DNA of 64,000 nt from Parabacteroides sp. 52 (GTDB lineage Bacteria; Bacteroidota; Bacteroidia; Bacteroidales; Tannerellaceae). The DNA lies in assembly GCF_010500925.1 (NCBI RefSeq), contig NZ_QVMG01000007.1, positions 624 through 64,623 on the forward strand. The letters run 5' to 3'. The translations under genes and the position numbers were made by a program. Below, piece after piece: positions 52,072-60,363 of the stretch. Below the pieces are notes generated by a model, which ran no database searches, had not been told where the DNA came from, and saw only the letters and a list, made by a program, of their open reading frames with translations. Each line of letters starts with the position of its first letter. Positions within the stretch are counted from its first letter, which is position 1.

Positions 52072-52704
52072 ATGAATGTATTTATAGGTAAAAAAGCGCC
52101 GGTATTCCATGCTCCGGCAGTCATTAACGGCCAAGAGATTGTAGCTGACTTCTCCTTGGAACAATATGTAGGTAAAAAATATGTCGTCCTTTTCTTTTAT
52201 CCGATGGACTTCACATTTGTCTGCCCAACCGAGTTACACGCATTTCAGGAAAAACTGCCGGAATTCGAGAAACGCAACGTAGCCGTTGTCGGATGCTCTG
52301 TCGATTCCGAATTTTCACACCTGGCTTGGCTGCAGCAAGAAAAGAAAAAAGGAGGCATACAAGGCATTACCTATCCGATTGTATCTGATTTCTCCAAAAC
52401 TATTTCTATGAACTACGACGTTTTAGCAGGCGATTACGATACAAACGAAGAAGGCGAAATGATAGCCACTGGCAATCCCGTAGCTTATCGCGGCCTTTTC
52501 CTGATCGACAAAGAAGGAAAGATACGGCATTATGTTATCAACGACCTCCCGCTGGGACGAAACGTAGATGAAGCCATTCGGATGGTCGACGCATTACAGC
52601 ACTTCGAAGAGAACGGAGAGGTATGCCCGGCCAACTGGAGCAAAGGCAAAGAAGCCATGCAAGCGACGAATGAAGGTGTTTCAGGTTATCTAAGCCATCA
52701 CTAA
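52072..52704 (+). CDS. Typical 2-Cys peroxiredoxin (AhpC/Prx1 type)
   Basis: 210 aa. Peroxidatic Cys51 in FYPMDFTFVCPTELHAFQ and resolving Cys185 in GEVCPANWSKGKE are both present. The active-site arginine region is in NPVAYRGLFLIDKEGKIRHY. It reduces H2O2 and alkyl peroxides. The C-terminal tail ends GYLSHH, so it may have a YF-like helix. No ahpF-like reductase is adjacent. It ends in a strong terminator. Confidence 0.93.
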   Translation: MNVFIGKKAPVFHAPAVINGQEIVADFSLEQYVGKKYVVLFFYPMDFTFVCPTELHAFQEKLPEFEKRNVAVVGCSVDSEFSHLAWLQQEKKKGGIQGITYPIVSDFSKTISMNYDVLAGDYDTNEEGEMIATGNPVAYRGLFLIDKEGKIRHYVINDLPLGRNVDEAIRMVDALQHFEENGEVCPANWSKGKEAMQATNEGVSGYLSHH

Positions 52705-52721
52705 ATTCTAAACAACGCGTG

Positions 52722-52752
52722 AAGGCTGTCGGGAAACCGGCAGCCTTTTTTT
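52722..52752 (+). terminator. Terminator of the peroxiredoxin gene
   Basis: An 11-bp stem (AAGGCTGTCGG at 52722-52732, CCGGCAGCCTT at 52737-52747) with a GAAA loop and a T-run. Confidence 0.92.
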
Positions 52753-52780
52753 ATCCCTTACCCCGGTCTTACAGGCTGAC

Positions 52781-52882
52781 AAATAAAATTGCTGACGATC
52801 GTCGGCAATTGTGCTGACATATGTCGGCAATTGTGCTGATATATATCGGCAATTGTGCCGACGTATATCAGCAATTTTATTT
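52781..52882. repeat. Array B: four 22-bp palindromic units with inverted flanks
   Basis: Units at 52789-52810, 52811-52832, 52833-52854 and 52855-52876, consensus GTGCYGAYATATRTCRGC plus AATT. The left flank AAATAAAATTGCTGA is repeated inverted at the right end (TCAGCAATTTTATTT), 15 bp exact. CCCC follows, as after array A. The same subfamily as 9674-9777; lies 31 bp upstream of the M64 promoter box. Confidence 0.88.
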
Positions 52883-52912
52883 CCCCGCAGAAAATAAGTA
52901 ATTACATTTGCA

Positions 52913-52920
52913 TAAGATAA
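52913..52920 (+). promoter_or_regulatory. -7 box (TACATTTG) of the M64 peptidase gene
   Basis: An exact TAnnTTTG match, 44 bp upstream of the ATG at 52965. Confidence 0.55.
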
Positions 52921-52964
52921 ACACGTCTTCCCCTCCTAACGGAAAGACTTAAAACAATATATAA

Positions 52965-54263
52965 ATGAAAAAACATCTATTCTACCTATGTATCCTCACC
53001 TGCTTCTTTATACAAGTGCGGGCTGAAAATGTATACAATACGTATTTTGAACAAAAAAGCCTGCGGATAGATTTTGCCTTAAGCGGCAATGCCCAATTCC
53101 AGGCAGCAGCCCTCCAGCAATTACGGAAAGAACCGTTATGGGCCGGGCCGGTGAAAAATCGGATAGATGAGTTTCACTACGGCGGGTATTATGTGAAAGT
53201 GTATGACAAAAAAAGCCAACAGCTCATCTACTCGCGGGGATTCAACACCTTGTTTGAAGAATGGCGCACCACTGAGCAGGCGTTGACTGAAACCCAATCC
53301 TGGACAAACAGCGTATCCATACCTTTTCCCAAATCCATAATCACCCTCGAAATTGCTGCCCGGGAGAAAGAAGACATGCAGTTTCATTCTTTATTGAAGA
53401 TGGATATCGATCCGGCAAGTATTTTTATCGACAGAAGCCCGTTGAAAAAGAATACGGTTTCTCCCATCCAATACAAAGGAGATCCCTGCGGCAAAGTAGA
53501 CCTGGTCTTTTTGGCCGAAGGGTATACCCTGGAGGAACAGGATAAATTCCTTGCCGACGCAAAGCGTTTCACCGAATCCCTCTTTGCGACCCCGCCTTTT
53601 ACGGATTACCGGGAAGACTTCAACGTTTGGGCTGTGAATCTGATATCCGAAGAATCCGGAACAGATATCTCCGGCGAAGGAATTTTCAAACAAACGGCTC
53701 TGCATACGGGCTATTACACCTTCGGCATAGATCGTTACCTGACTACACCGGACATGAAATCCATTCGTGACGCTGTCTGGGATGTACCTTCTGACGCCTT
53801 GTTTATTTTGGTCAATACCGACTCCTATGGAGGCGGAGGTATGTACAATTTTTATGCCATCGGCACAGCCGACAACATCCGTACACCTGTTGTATTCGCT
53901 CACGAATTCGGACACAGCTTTGCCGGATTAGCCGATGAATATTTCAGCTCCGAAGTAGCCTACAATGACTTTTACAATCTAAAAAAAGAACCCTGGGAAC
54001 CCAATATCACGACCTTGGTCGACTTCGCCGGCAAATGGGAAGATCTATTACCCAGCGGAACCCCTGTCCCTACCCCACTGCAAGAAAGATACAAAGAACA
54101 GCCGGGCGTTTTTGAAGGAGGAGGATACCTGGCCAAAGGGATTTACCGCCCTATGGACCATTGTATGATGCGTGACTACGCTCCGTTTTGTCCGGCCTGC
54201 AGCCGGGCGATCGAACGTATGATCCATTTTTTATGTGACAGACAATATAAACAAGAAAAGTAA
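52965..54263 (+). CDS. Secreted M64-family metallopeptidase (IgA-peptidase-like)
   Basis: 432 aa. A signal peptide (MKKHLFYLCILTCFFIQVRA) leads to an N-terminal beta-sandwich domain (to about residue 150) and the M64 catalytic domain. The zinc site is HEFGHSFAGLADEY (about residues 312-325), with the His, Glu, His and downstream Asp of the family. A Cys-containing segment near the C-terminus (HCMMRDYAPFCPACSRA) is typical. M64 peptidases include clostridial IgA proteases; the natural substrate here is unknown. Confidence 0.92.
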   Translation: MKKHLFYLCILTCFFIQVRAENVYNTYFEQKSLRIDFALSGNAQFQAAALQQLRKEPLWAGPVKNRIDEFHYGGYYVKVYDKKSQQLIYSRGFNTLFEEWRTTEQALTETQSWTNSVSIPFPKSIITLEIAAREKEDMQFHSLLKMDIDPASIFIDRSPLKKNTVSPIQYKGDPCGKVDLVFLAEGYTLEEQDKFLADAKRFTESLFATPPFTDYREDFNVWAVNLISEESGTDISGEGIFKQTALHTGYYTFGIDRYLTTPDMKSIRDAVWDVPSDALFILVNTDSYGGGGMYNFYAIGTADNIRTPVVFAHEFGHSFAGLADEYFSSEVAYNDFYNLKKEPWEPNITTLVDFAGKWEDLLPSGTPVPTPLQERYKEQPGVFEGGGYLAKGIYRPMDHCMMRDYAPFCPACSRAIERMIHFLCDRQYKQEK

Positions 54264-54437
54264 AATATATCATTTTCTATCAAAAGGAAGGATGATAAAG
54301 ACAGGAAATCACATATGTACGCTCACCAGAATCGTATGTGACAAGAGTATACGATTCGTTCGTCTTTAATTACAAATTACGCAAATAATAATTTTCAAAT
54401 ACTCCTTATTTGCTACATCTATACCGATTAATAGAAA

Positions 54438-54520
54438 TACCTTTGTCGAACACATTGAAACAGTTATGGCGCAAAAAAAACTGTAAGAAAAGGGAGGGCT
54501 TGAGACAAGTCCTCCCTTTT
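54438..54520 (+). ncRNA. Candidate short transcript with six-codon ORF
   Basis: A -7 box TACCTTTG (54438-54445) is followed by an ATG GCG CAA AAA AAA CTG TAA reading frame (54466-54486, MAQKKL) and a terminator at 54488-54520. The expected transcript is about 70 nt and has no other gene behind it; marC is on the other strand. It could be a small RNA or a relic leader. The upstream TTTG (54409-54412) is 25 bp from the box rather than the usual 20, so the promoter is tentative. Confidence 0.4.
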
Positions 54521-54524
54521 AGGT
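54488..54524. terminator. Strong terminator in the M64-marC gap
   Basis: AAAAGGGAGG (54488-54497) pairs with CCTCCCTTTT (54511-54520); inner pairs extend the stem to 14 bp with a 5-nt loop. It follows the short transcript on the plus strand and also lies beyond the marC stop, so it may serve both. Confidence 0.88.
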
Positions 54525-54550
54525 TTTAGATCTTTCTTTTCTCTTTCCGA

Positions 54551-55195
54551 TTAAAAATGCGACTCTTGCAAAATACGGATTAATATAGGGCGTACGCCAC
54601 TGACAAAACATTCTACGGCAATAACCATCAGAAGCAATCCCATCAAACGCATCATCACATTATTTCCCGTCTCGCCCAGCAACTTGACCAGGCGCGTAGA
54701 GGCTCTGAGTATCAGGAATGTGATAAAATAAACAAAAGCAATCGTTCCTATCAATACCGCTTTCATCGAAAAAGAAGAAGCATCGTCCATCAACATAATG
54801 CCTTGGGCAATAGCTCCCGGTCCACACAACATGGGGATACCTAAGGGAGTGATAGAGATATCATCCGCGTAGGTTTTGATCTCTTCTTTGTTTAGTTTCA
54901 CATTGGTATAACGGGCCTGCAACATATCATAGCCTATCGCAAAAATAATAACCCCACCGGCTATACGAAACCCATCTGTTGAGATACCAAAAAATTTGAA
55001 TAACAACTGCCCGGAAAAGGTAAAGACCATCAAGGTCACAAAAGACACAAGGGTCGCCCGCTTCACAATGGATTTGCGCTGCTTATCATCCAAACCTTTT
55101 GTCATGGTCAGAAAGACAGGCATCGTACCCAAAGGATTGGTCAGGGTAAAAAAGGAGGTAAAGCATAAAAAGGCAAAAGGCAACAAAGTTTCCAT
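54551..55195 (-). CDS. MarC-family membrane protein
   Basis: 214 aa with six predicted transmembrane helices (for example LLPFAFLCFTSFFTLTNPLG at the start, GVIIFAIGYDMLQA and VMMRLMGLLLMVIAVECFVS). The block ISITPLGIPMLCGPGAIA is the family signature. MarC proteins were once thought to mediate antibiotic resistance, which is not supported; function unknown. It follows the hydrogenase-like gene by 12 bp. Confidence 0.92.
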   Translation of the reverse strand: METLLPFAFLCFTSFFTLTNPLGTMPVFLTMTKGLDDKQRKSIVKRATLVSFVTLMVFTFSGQLLFKFFGISTDGFRIAGGVIIFAIGYDMLQARYTNVKLNKEEIKTYADDISITPLGIPMLCGPGAIAQGIMLMDDASSFSMKAVLIGTIAFVYFITFLILRASTRLVKLLGETGNNVMMRLMGLLLMVIAVECFVSGVRPILIRILQESHF

Positions 55196-55207
55196 AATAT
55201 ATAACGT

Positions 55208-56644
55208 TTAAGATTTGACAGCCCCCTTTGCCGACTGTTTTTGCGCAGAGGTTCTTTCCACAAAGGTACAAGGTCCGGTGACACAGCCACCTTCACAAGC
55301 CATTACTTCAATAAACTGCGCCGGCACTTTTCCGGTTTTTGCATAAGCTCGCAAGAGAGCGACGTTTTTCTTTGTCAGGTTGGCTACCTGAACAGCATTC
55401 ACCGTCTCGTCCTGCAAATACGATTTGACAGCATTGATAACTCCCCCGGCATAAGCAAAGCCATGGGCTTCGCGCACGGAAGTGTATAATACGGAAAAAG
55501 GAGTCGAATTTTCGATCTGAATATCCAAGCCGTTCATTACGGAAGCCATCTCTTCGAAGGTCATGATAAAGTCGACATTCGGATCGTTCTTTACCTCTTT
55601 GCGTTTTGCCACACAGGGACCGATAAAGACGATTGTTGCATCCGGGTACTTTTCTTTTACGATCTCTGCCGTATAATACATCGGAGAGGCAGTGGTCGAT
55701 ATATACTTTTTCATATCCGGGATATGCTTTTCCGCCAATTGTATATAAGAAGGACAACAACTGGTCGTCATAAACGGTTGCCCTTCGTGTAACCTTTCCT
55801 TTAATTCGTCCGCTTCCCGGCGGGTGGTCTCCATAGCTCCCTGGGCCACTTCGACAACGTCGGTAAATCCCATCGATTTGATCGCTCCGTATACATTTTC
55901 TATGGGTGCCCTGAACTGTGAGAGAATAGCCGGTGCTACGATAGCGACCATTTTCTCTTTATCCCGCAGGCGTTGTAAAATATCAAAAACCTGGGATATC
56001 TCAAAAATAGCGCCGAAAGGACAGGCGTTTATACATTTACCACAATAGATACATTTGGATTCGTCGATATGTTCCACTCCATATTCATCCTTACTGATAG
56101 CTTTTACCGGGCAGACTTCTTCACAAGGGATAGGAATATATACAATGGCATGGTACGGGCAGCTCTGATGACATTTCCCACAACTGATACAAATGTCATG
56201 ATCGATCTCCGCCTGTCCGTTTTTTTTGAAATGAATGGCTTCTTTGGGACAATTCATATAACAACTGCGGGCCACACATCCCCGGCAAAGATTGGTTATT
56301 TCATAATTCACCGAGACACAGGAGGAACAGGCCTCATCAATGACACACATCAGATTGTCTTTCTGATTCTCCCCTCGCAATAAGGCACGTTTGGCATATT
56401 CGGACAGAGGGGTTAGTTCGTCTTCTTCATCCGTCATGTCAAAACCCAACAAAGGCAGTGATTTATACTTCCAGACAGCCCGTTCTTTATGCACACAACA
56501 ACGTCCTTGCACCTTCATACCACGGGGAGTCAACTGGATAGGCAATCGGTCTATTTCACCCAATAGGCGGTTCTCCTTCCAGAGTCGCACTAAGCGCGCC
56601 AATAGCTCGTGGCGCACGATCATTACATTATTCGTAAATGCCAT
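55208..56644 (-). CDS. [FeFe]-hydrogenase-like iron-sulfur protein
   Basis: 478 aa from the ATG at 56644; the longer frame to 56719 would begin beside a hairpin. N-terminal CxxCxxxC clusters (residues about 110-235) hold several [4Fe-4S] centres. The C-terminal H-cluster domain shows all three motifs: TSCCPSYIQLAEKHI, IGPCVAKRKEV, and EVMACEGGCVTGPCTF. It thus has the residues needed for hydrogen catalysis. It has no partner subunits or HydE/F/G maturases beside it, which fits monomeric [FeFe] enzymes of the group B type. Electron partner unknown; likely ferredoxin. Confidence 0.88.
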   Translation of the reverse strand: MAFTNNVMIVRHELLARLVRLWKENRLLGEIDRLPIQLTPRGMKVQGRCCVHKERAVWKYKSLPLLGFDMTDEEDELTPLSEYAKRALLRGENQKDNLMCVIDEACSSCVSVNYEITNLCRGCVARSCYMNCPKEAIHFKKNGQAEIDHDICISCGKCHQSCPYHAIVYIPIPCEEVCPVKAISKDEYGVEHIDESKCIYCGKCINACPFGAIFEISQVFDILQRLRDKEKMVAIVAPAILSQFRAPIENVYGAIKSMGFTDVVEVAQGAMETTRREADELKERLHEGQPFMTTSCCPSYIQLAEKHIPDMKKYISTTASPMYYTAEIVKEKYPDATIVFIGPCVAKRKEVKNDPNVDFIMTFEEMASVMNGLDIQIENSTPFSVLYTSVREAHGFAYAGGVINAVKSYLQDETVNAVQVANLTKKNVALLRAYAKTGKVPAQFIEVMACEGGCVTGPCTFVERTSAQKQSAKGAVKS

Positions 56645-56770
56645 AAAAAACTTAATCTGTTTGAAGGCACAAAGGTAGTGAAAGCTACGCGCAATCCGAA
56701 AGGAAAATTCATTTTCCATAGAGGATTACCAGAGCCAATCCTCTTTTTTATAAAGATAATAAAAGTTAAT

Positions 56771-57136
56771 TCAGGAAAGATAGGTTTCCGACAGAAGAAC
56801 GGCCGCACTACGGACATCTCCTCCAAAAGGGGGTGTTTGTTTAGCCAGCTTGATTTCGATAGCCAATAATTGCGGGAACTGCCTTTTCAAACCCGTCAAA
56901 ATACGTCCGGCGGCATGTTCCAATAAACGGGAGGGCACAGCCATTTCCTGCTTCACAAGGGCGTAGACGGTCGCATAATTAATCGTGTCCTTCAGGTCAT
57001 CACTCATAACGGCTTTCTCCAATGGAGCCGTTAATACCAGGTCTACGACAAAGTGATTTCCTACCCGTCTTTCCTGTTCGGCCACCCCATGATAGGCATA
57101 AAACTTCATGGCCTCTAATTCTATCTTTGTTGTCAT
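56771..57136 (-). CDS. folB: Dihydroneopterin aldolase
   Basis: 121 aa from the ATG at 57136; the longer frame to 57241 overlaps the next gene's start. FolB makes 6-hydroxymethyl-dihydropterin for folate. The start KIELEAMKFYAYHGVAEQER (with the YAYHG block), INYATVYALVKQEMAVPSRL, LLEHAAG and the catalytic Lys in IEIKLAKQTPPFGGDVRSAA are typical. It is divergent from the bactofilin gene. Confidence 0.94.
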   Translation of the reverse strand: MTTKIELEAMKFYAYHGVAEQERRVGNHFVVDLVLTAPLEKAVMSDDLKDTINYATVYALVKQEMAVPSRLLEHAAGRILTGLKRQFPQLLAIEIKLAKQTPPFGGDVRSAAVLLSETYLS

Positions 57137-57196
57137 CTCTACTTTTTTAAAAATGTAAATGTATACAAAAGCAGTCCTACCTGCAAAAAAATAATT

Positions 57197-57204
57197 TATA
57201 TTTG
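57197..57204 (+). promoter_or_regulatory. -7 box (TATATTTG) of the bactofilin gene
   Basis: An exact TAnnTTTG match, 19 bp upstream of the ATG at 57224. Confidence 0.55.
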
Positions 57205-57223
57205 CGGAAACGAAACAAATCAA

Positions 57224-57598
57224 ATGATGGGAATAAAACAAAAAGAAGAGAATGCATCCGGTGGATTACATAACACGATGGCTTCCGGCACCATGGTCAA
57301 AGGAGATATTCATACCGAAATAGATTTCAGACTCGACGGTAAAGTGGAAGGCAATGTCACTTGCAACGGAAAATTAGTGCTCGGTCCCAAAGGCCGTGTG
57401 ATTGGAAACATACTCTCTACAAATGCAGAAATACTCGGAGAGGTAGAAGGTATGCTCAAAGTCAGCAACAAACTTATACTCAAATCCTCGGCAAACATCA
57501 AAGGGGATATACAGACACAAACCATCGAGATTGAGCCCAATGCCCGGTTCAACGGAAGCTGCACCATGTCCGGAGACAACAATAACACCCCGGGGTAA
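57224..57598 (+). CDS. Bactofilin-type cytoskeletal protein
   Basis: 124 aa. Right-handed beta-helix repeats are visible as IDFRLDGKVEGNVTCNGKLV, LGPKGRVIGNILSTNAEI and LKSSANIKGDIQTQTIEIEP. These polymerise without nucleotide and organise cell-shape or envelope factors. A Ser/Gly-rich N-tail precedes and a short tail follows. No peptidase or other partner is adjacent. Confidence 0.92.
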   Translation: MMGIKQKEENASGGLHNTMASGTMVKGDIHTEIDFRLDGKVEGNVTCNGKLVLGPKGRVIGNILSTNAEILGEVEGMLKVSNKLILKSSANIKGDIQTQTIEIEPNARFNGSCTMSGDNNNTPG

Positions 57599-57631
57599 GA
57601 TGTTTATACAGAGGAGATGAAGAGAATATCT

Positions 57632-60322
57632 TTATCTTCTTCCCGAACCGGAAATAAGGGTGATGATTTTTTCGTTCAATGTGTTAGCCTTCATCAAATC
57701 CTCTAATGTTATATGCATGCGATACCGCCAATAATGATTGGGGTCAGCCGGTATATTGATTCGTTCAGACTCTATCTCCGCCTTTTTAATCGTATCATCC
57801 ATAGCGAACCAATCCTGAATCGGCAGGATAGCCAACATAGAAGGAGCTGCCAGGTGATTGCCTACAATCTGAGTCGCCAATTCAGCCGAACACTGCTCCG
57901 GAGCCACGCCTTGACGCTGCAATACCTGGTTATAATAACGCTGTATCTTTTCGCGGTCTTCTTGCCACCAGTTACGAATGGGGGACATATCATGTGTCGA
58001 GGTCGTACACACCGATAGATAAGGCAGGTTGAACATATCGGTGAATTCACGGTTGGCCGTTTTTGGCATACGCTCAATCTCCAGGCTCAACACCTGCAGT
58101 TTGTCCATCACCTCCGGAACCGACTCCGGGATCATACCCAAGTCCTCCCCACAAACCAATATATCCGTACACGCAACCAGGGGTGTCAAATGATTCATCG
58201 CCTGCCCCTTCCAAAAAAGAGTATGCCGGTAATAAAAGAAATCCCGGTATAATTGGTCAAAGGCATACCGATCCGCCTCACTCAACTCCTGATAAAGGAA
58301 AGATCGGGAGCCGGAGATTCGGGGATGGAATAGTTCCGGCATCCGTGGATCTCTCAGGAACAACACCTCATTGGCTATGACAAAAAGCCCTTTCCGCAAG
58401 ATAGACGTTCGTTCGTCCGTATGTCCCTCCAGTATCTTTTCTATTTTACGCTGGGTATTACAAAAGGGCTTTAGAATAAAAGAATCGGCATCCATCGGAG
58501 CCAGATAGGTACTTTCCACCTCCTCTGCCCATGCACCAAACAACTGTGAGAGATACCTCCGGTTTATATGCGCAGTGGTATATCTGTATATATCAAAAGA
58601 CATCCCATACCGCTCTATATCCTCTTTAGAGAAAGGCAAAGCCGGGTTAAAATGGCCACATAAACCTTGTACATATTCCAAGGGTATTTCCCAAATGCGG
58701 AAGAAACCCAAAATATGATCGATACGGAAGCAATCAAAATAATCACTTAGTTTCTGAAAGCGCTTTTTCCACCAGGCAAACTGATCTTTTGCCATCACTT
58801 CCCAATTGTAAGTCGGGAACGACCAGTTCTGTCCGTCCATCGAAAAATCATCCGGCGGAGCTCCTGCCTGGGCATCCATATGGAAATATTTCGGTTCAGT
58901 CCAGGTCTCTACGCTTGAGCGGTTTACCCCAATAGGCAAATCTCCTTTCAAAACGACACCGTTTTCCCGAGCGTAATCGGAAACCTGCTTGAATTGTGTA
59001 TGCAGAATATATTGCAGAAAGTAGGAAAAAGAGACTTCTTTCCAGGCTACACTCTCCGGGGCGCATAACTTACGCATACGGGAAAGGCTGAACAAAGCAT
59101 CCTGCTGCCAATGCGTGAAGTCTGTCGTGTCCATGGTATCGCGCAAATAACAATAAGCGGCATAAGGCATTAACCATTCCTGGTTCTGTGTAAAAAAGGC
59201 TTGAAAAGCCGGACTGTCTATCAACGCCTTGCCCTCCTGCTCGAAGAAATCCCGGCAATAAGCCAATTTATACTGATTGACCTGTTCGTAATCAACCACG
59301 TCTTTGGCATTCAGTTCCTGCTGTTTGTCGGCATAAAAAGAGGCCTTCTTTTTATCCTTCAGTGCTCCCAGCCAAGACAAACAGATATACATCGGATGCA
59401 AAGCATAAATAGAGATTGCACTATACGGATAAGAATCACGCCAGGTATGCGAGACAGTCGTATCGTTCATTGGCAAGACCTGGATAATACGCTGCTGCGT
59501 TTTCTTTATCCAATCCACCATCGTATATAAATCTCCTAAATCCCCTACCCCGAAACTCTTTTCCGAACGCAGAGAGAAAACAGGGACAACCGTACCGGCA
59601 CATCGCCACGAAGGGCTCTCGGCCCGAAAAGGCAAACCGGAAACAACCACCGTCTCTTCCGGAGACGGCGGAGTAGATAAGGAAAACAGACGGTTCTCCC
59701 CAGTCTCCCAGTAAAAGGGCTGGCTGATATCAGTCTCCCGGATAAGGAATTTATATTCCAGGGGGAAATGAATCTGTGTGATATCTAAATCGATAGACCA
59801 TTCCGGAAAGGGATCCGGACGAAGCGGCAAAGCCTTATCCGGGTTCCAATTACCCAGAATATCCTGATTGCCTGTAACAGCCACTACCTGATTCTTTTCT
59901 ACACGGGGAGCTGTTATTTTCAGAATCATTCTATTTCCACTTCGCATCCCTCCATCAACGGGATCACTGGGATGGGCGAATAAACTCTTTGTAAATGCGG
60001 AAGTATAAAAAGGCAGGTCAACAGGAAGGTTCTGCCAGGAATCATAGAATATGTATTCTTCGGTCTGACCATCGAAGGTAAACCGATGATTCTTTTCCCA
60101 CTCTTCAAAAAGAAGTTTGTTGTCTGTTTGCAGGAAGTAACGATATTCTATCGTTTGCATATCGGAGGGGAGATCCAGTTGTAACTCCCAATCTCCCCCT
60201 CCGGTATAATGCATTTCTTTTGCCAATGCAGGCTGCCAGGATCCTAATTGCGGAACAGACCCGACAAGGCAAATCTTCTGTCCCCAAACTGTATGAAAAT
60301 TTAGATGAAAAGTAACTTTCAT
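57632..60322 (-). CDS. malQ: 4-alpha-glucanotransferase with two CBM20 domains
   Basis: 896 aa, longer than E. coli MalQ because of two N-terminal starch-binding domains: residues 1-125 (CLVGSVPQLGSWQPALAKEM) and 130-240 (VVAVTGNQDILGNWNPDKAL). The GH77 domain follows with FRIDHILGFFRIWEIP (nucleophile Asp), CGEDLGMIPESVPEVM (acid Glu) and STHDMSPIRNWWQED. It transfers glucan chains between maltodextrins in the cytoplasm. Confidence 0.94.
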   Translation of the reverse strand: MKVTFHLNFHTVWGQKICLVGSVPQLGSWQPALAKEMHYTGGGDWELQLDLPSDMQTIEYRYFLQTDNKLLFEEWEKNHRFTFDGQTEEYIFYDSWQNLPVDLPFYTSAFTKSLFAHPSDPVDGGMRSGNRMILKITAPRVEKNQVVAVTGNQDILGNWNPDKALPLRPDPFPEWSIDLDITQIHFPLEYKFLIRETDISQPFYWETGENRLFSLSTPPSPEETVVVSGLPFRAESPSWRCAGTVVPVFSLRSEKSFGVGDLGDLYTMVDWIKKTQQRIIQVLPMNDTTVSHTWRDSYPYSAISIYALHPMYICLSWLGALKDKKKASFYADKQQELNAKDVVDYEQVNQYKLAYCRDFFEQEGKALIDSPAFQAFFTQNQEWLMPYAAYCYLRDTMDTTDFTHWQQDALFSLSRMRKLCAPESVAWKEVSFSYFLQYILHTQFKQVSDYARENGVVLKGDLPIGVNRSSVETWTEPKYFHMDAQAGAPPDDFSMDGQNWSFPTYNWEVMAKDQFAWWKKRFQKLSDYFDCFRIDHILGFFRIWEIPLEYVQGLCGHFNPALPFSKEDIERYGMSFDIYRYTTAHINRRYLSQLFGAWAEEVESTYLAPMDADSFILKPFCNTQRKIEKILEGHTDERTSILRKGLFVIANEVLFLRDPRMPELFHPRISGSRSFLYQELSEADRYAFDQLYRDFFYYRHTLFWKGQAMNHLTPLVACTDILVCGEDLGMIPESVPEVMDKLQVLSLEIERMPKTANREFTDMFNLPYLSVCTTSTHDMSPIRNWWQEDREKIQRYYNQVLQRQGVAPEQCSAELATQIVGNHLAAPSMLAILPIQDWFAMDDTIKKAEIESERINIPADPNHYWRYRMHITLEDLMKANTLNEKIITLISGSGRR

Positions 60323-60363
60323 TAGAGTCTATTTTAAGTAATGGGACGAAAGATTTTTGTTAT

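Noticed and set aside
56720-56744. Hairpin AGAGGATT/AATCCTCT between folB and the hydrogenase-like gene as a terminator
   Set aside because: The T-run is on the plus strand, where no gene ends; on the minus strand no T-run follows, so it is not claimed.
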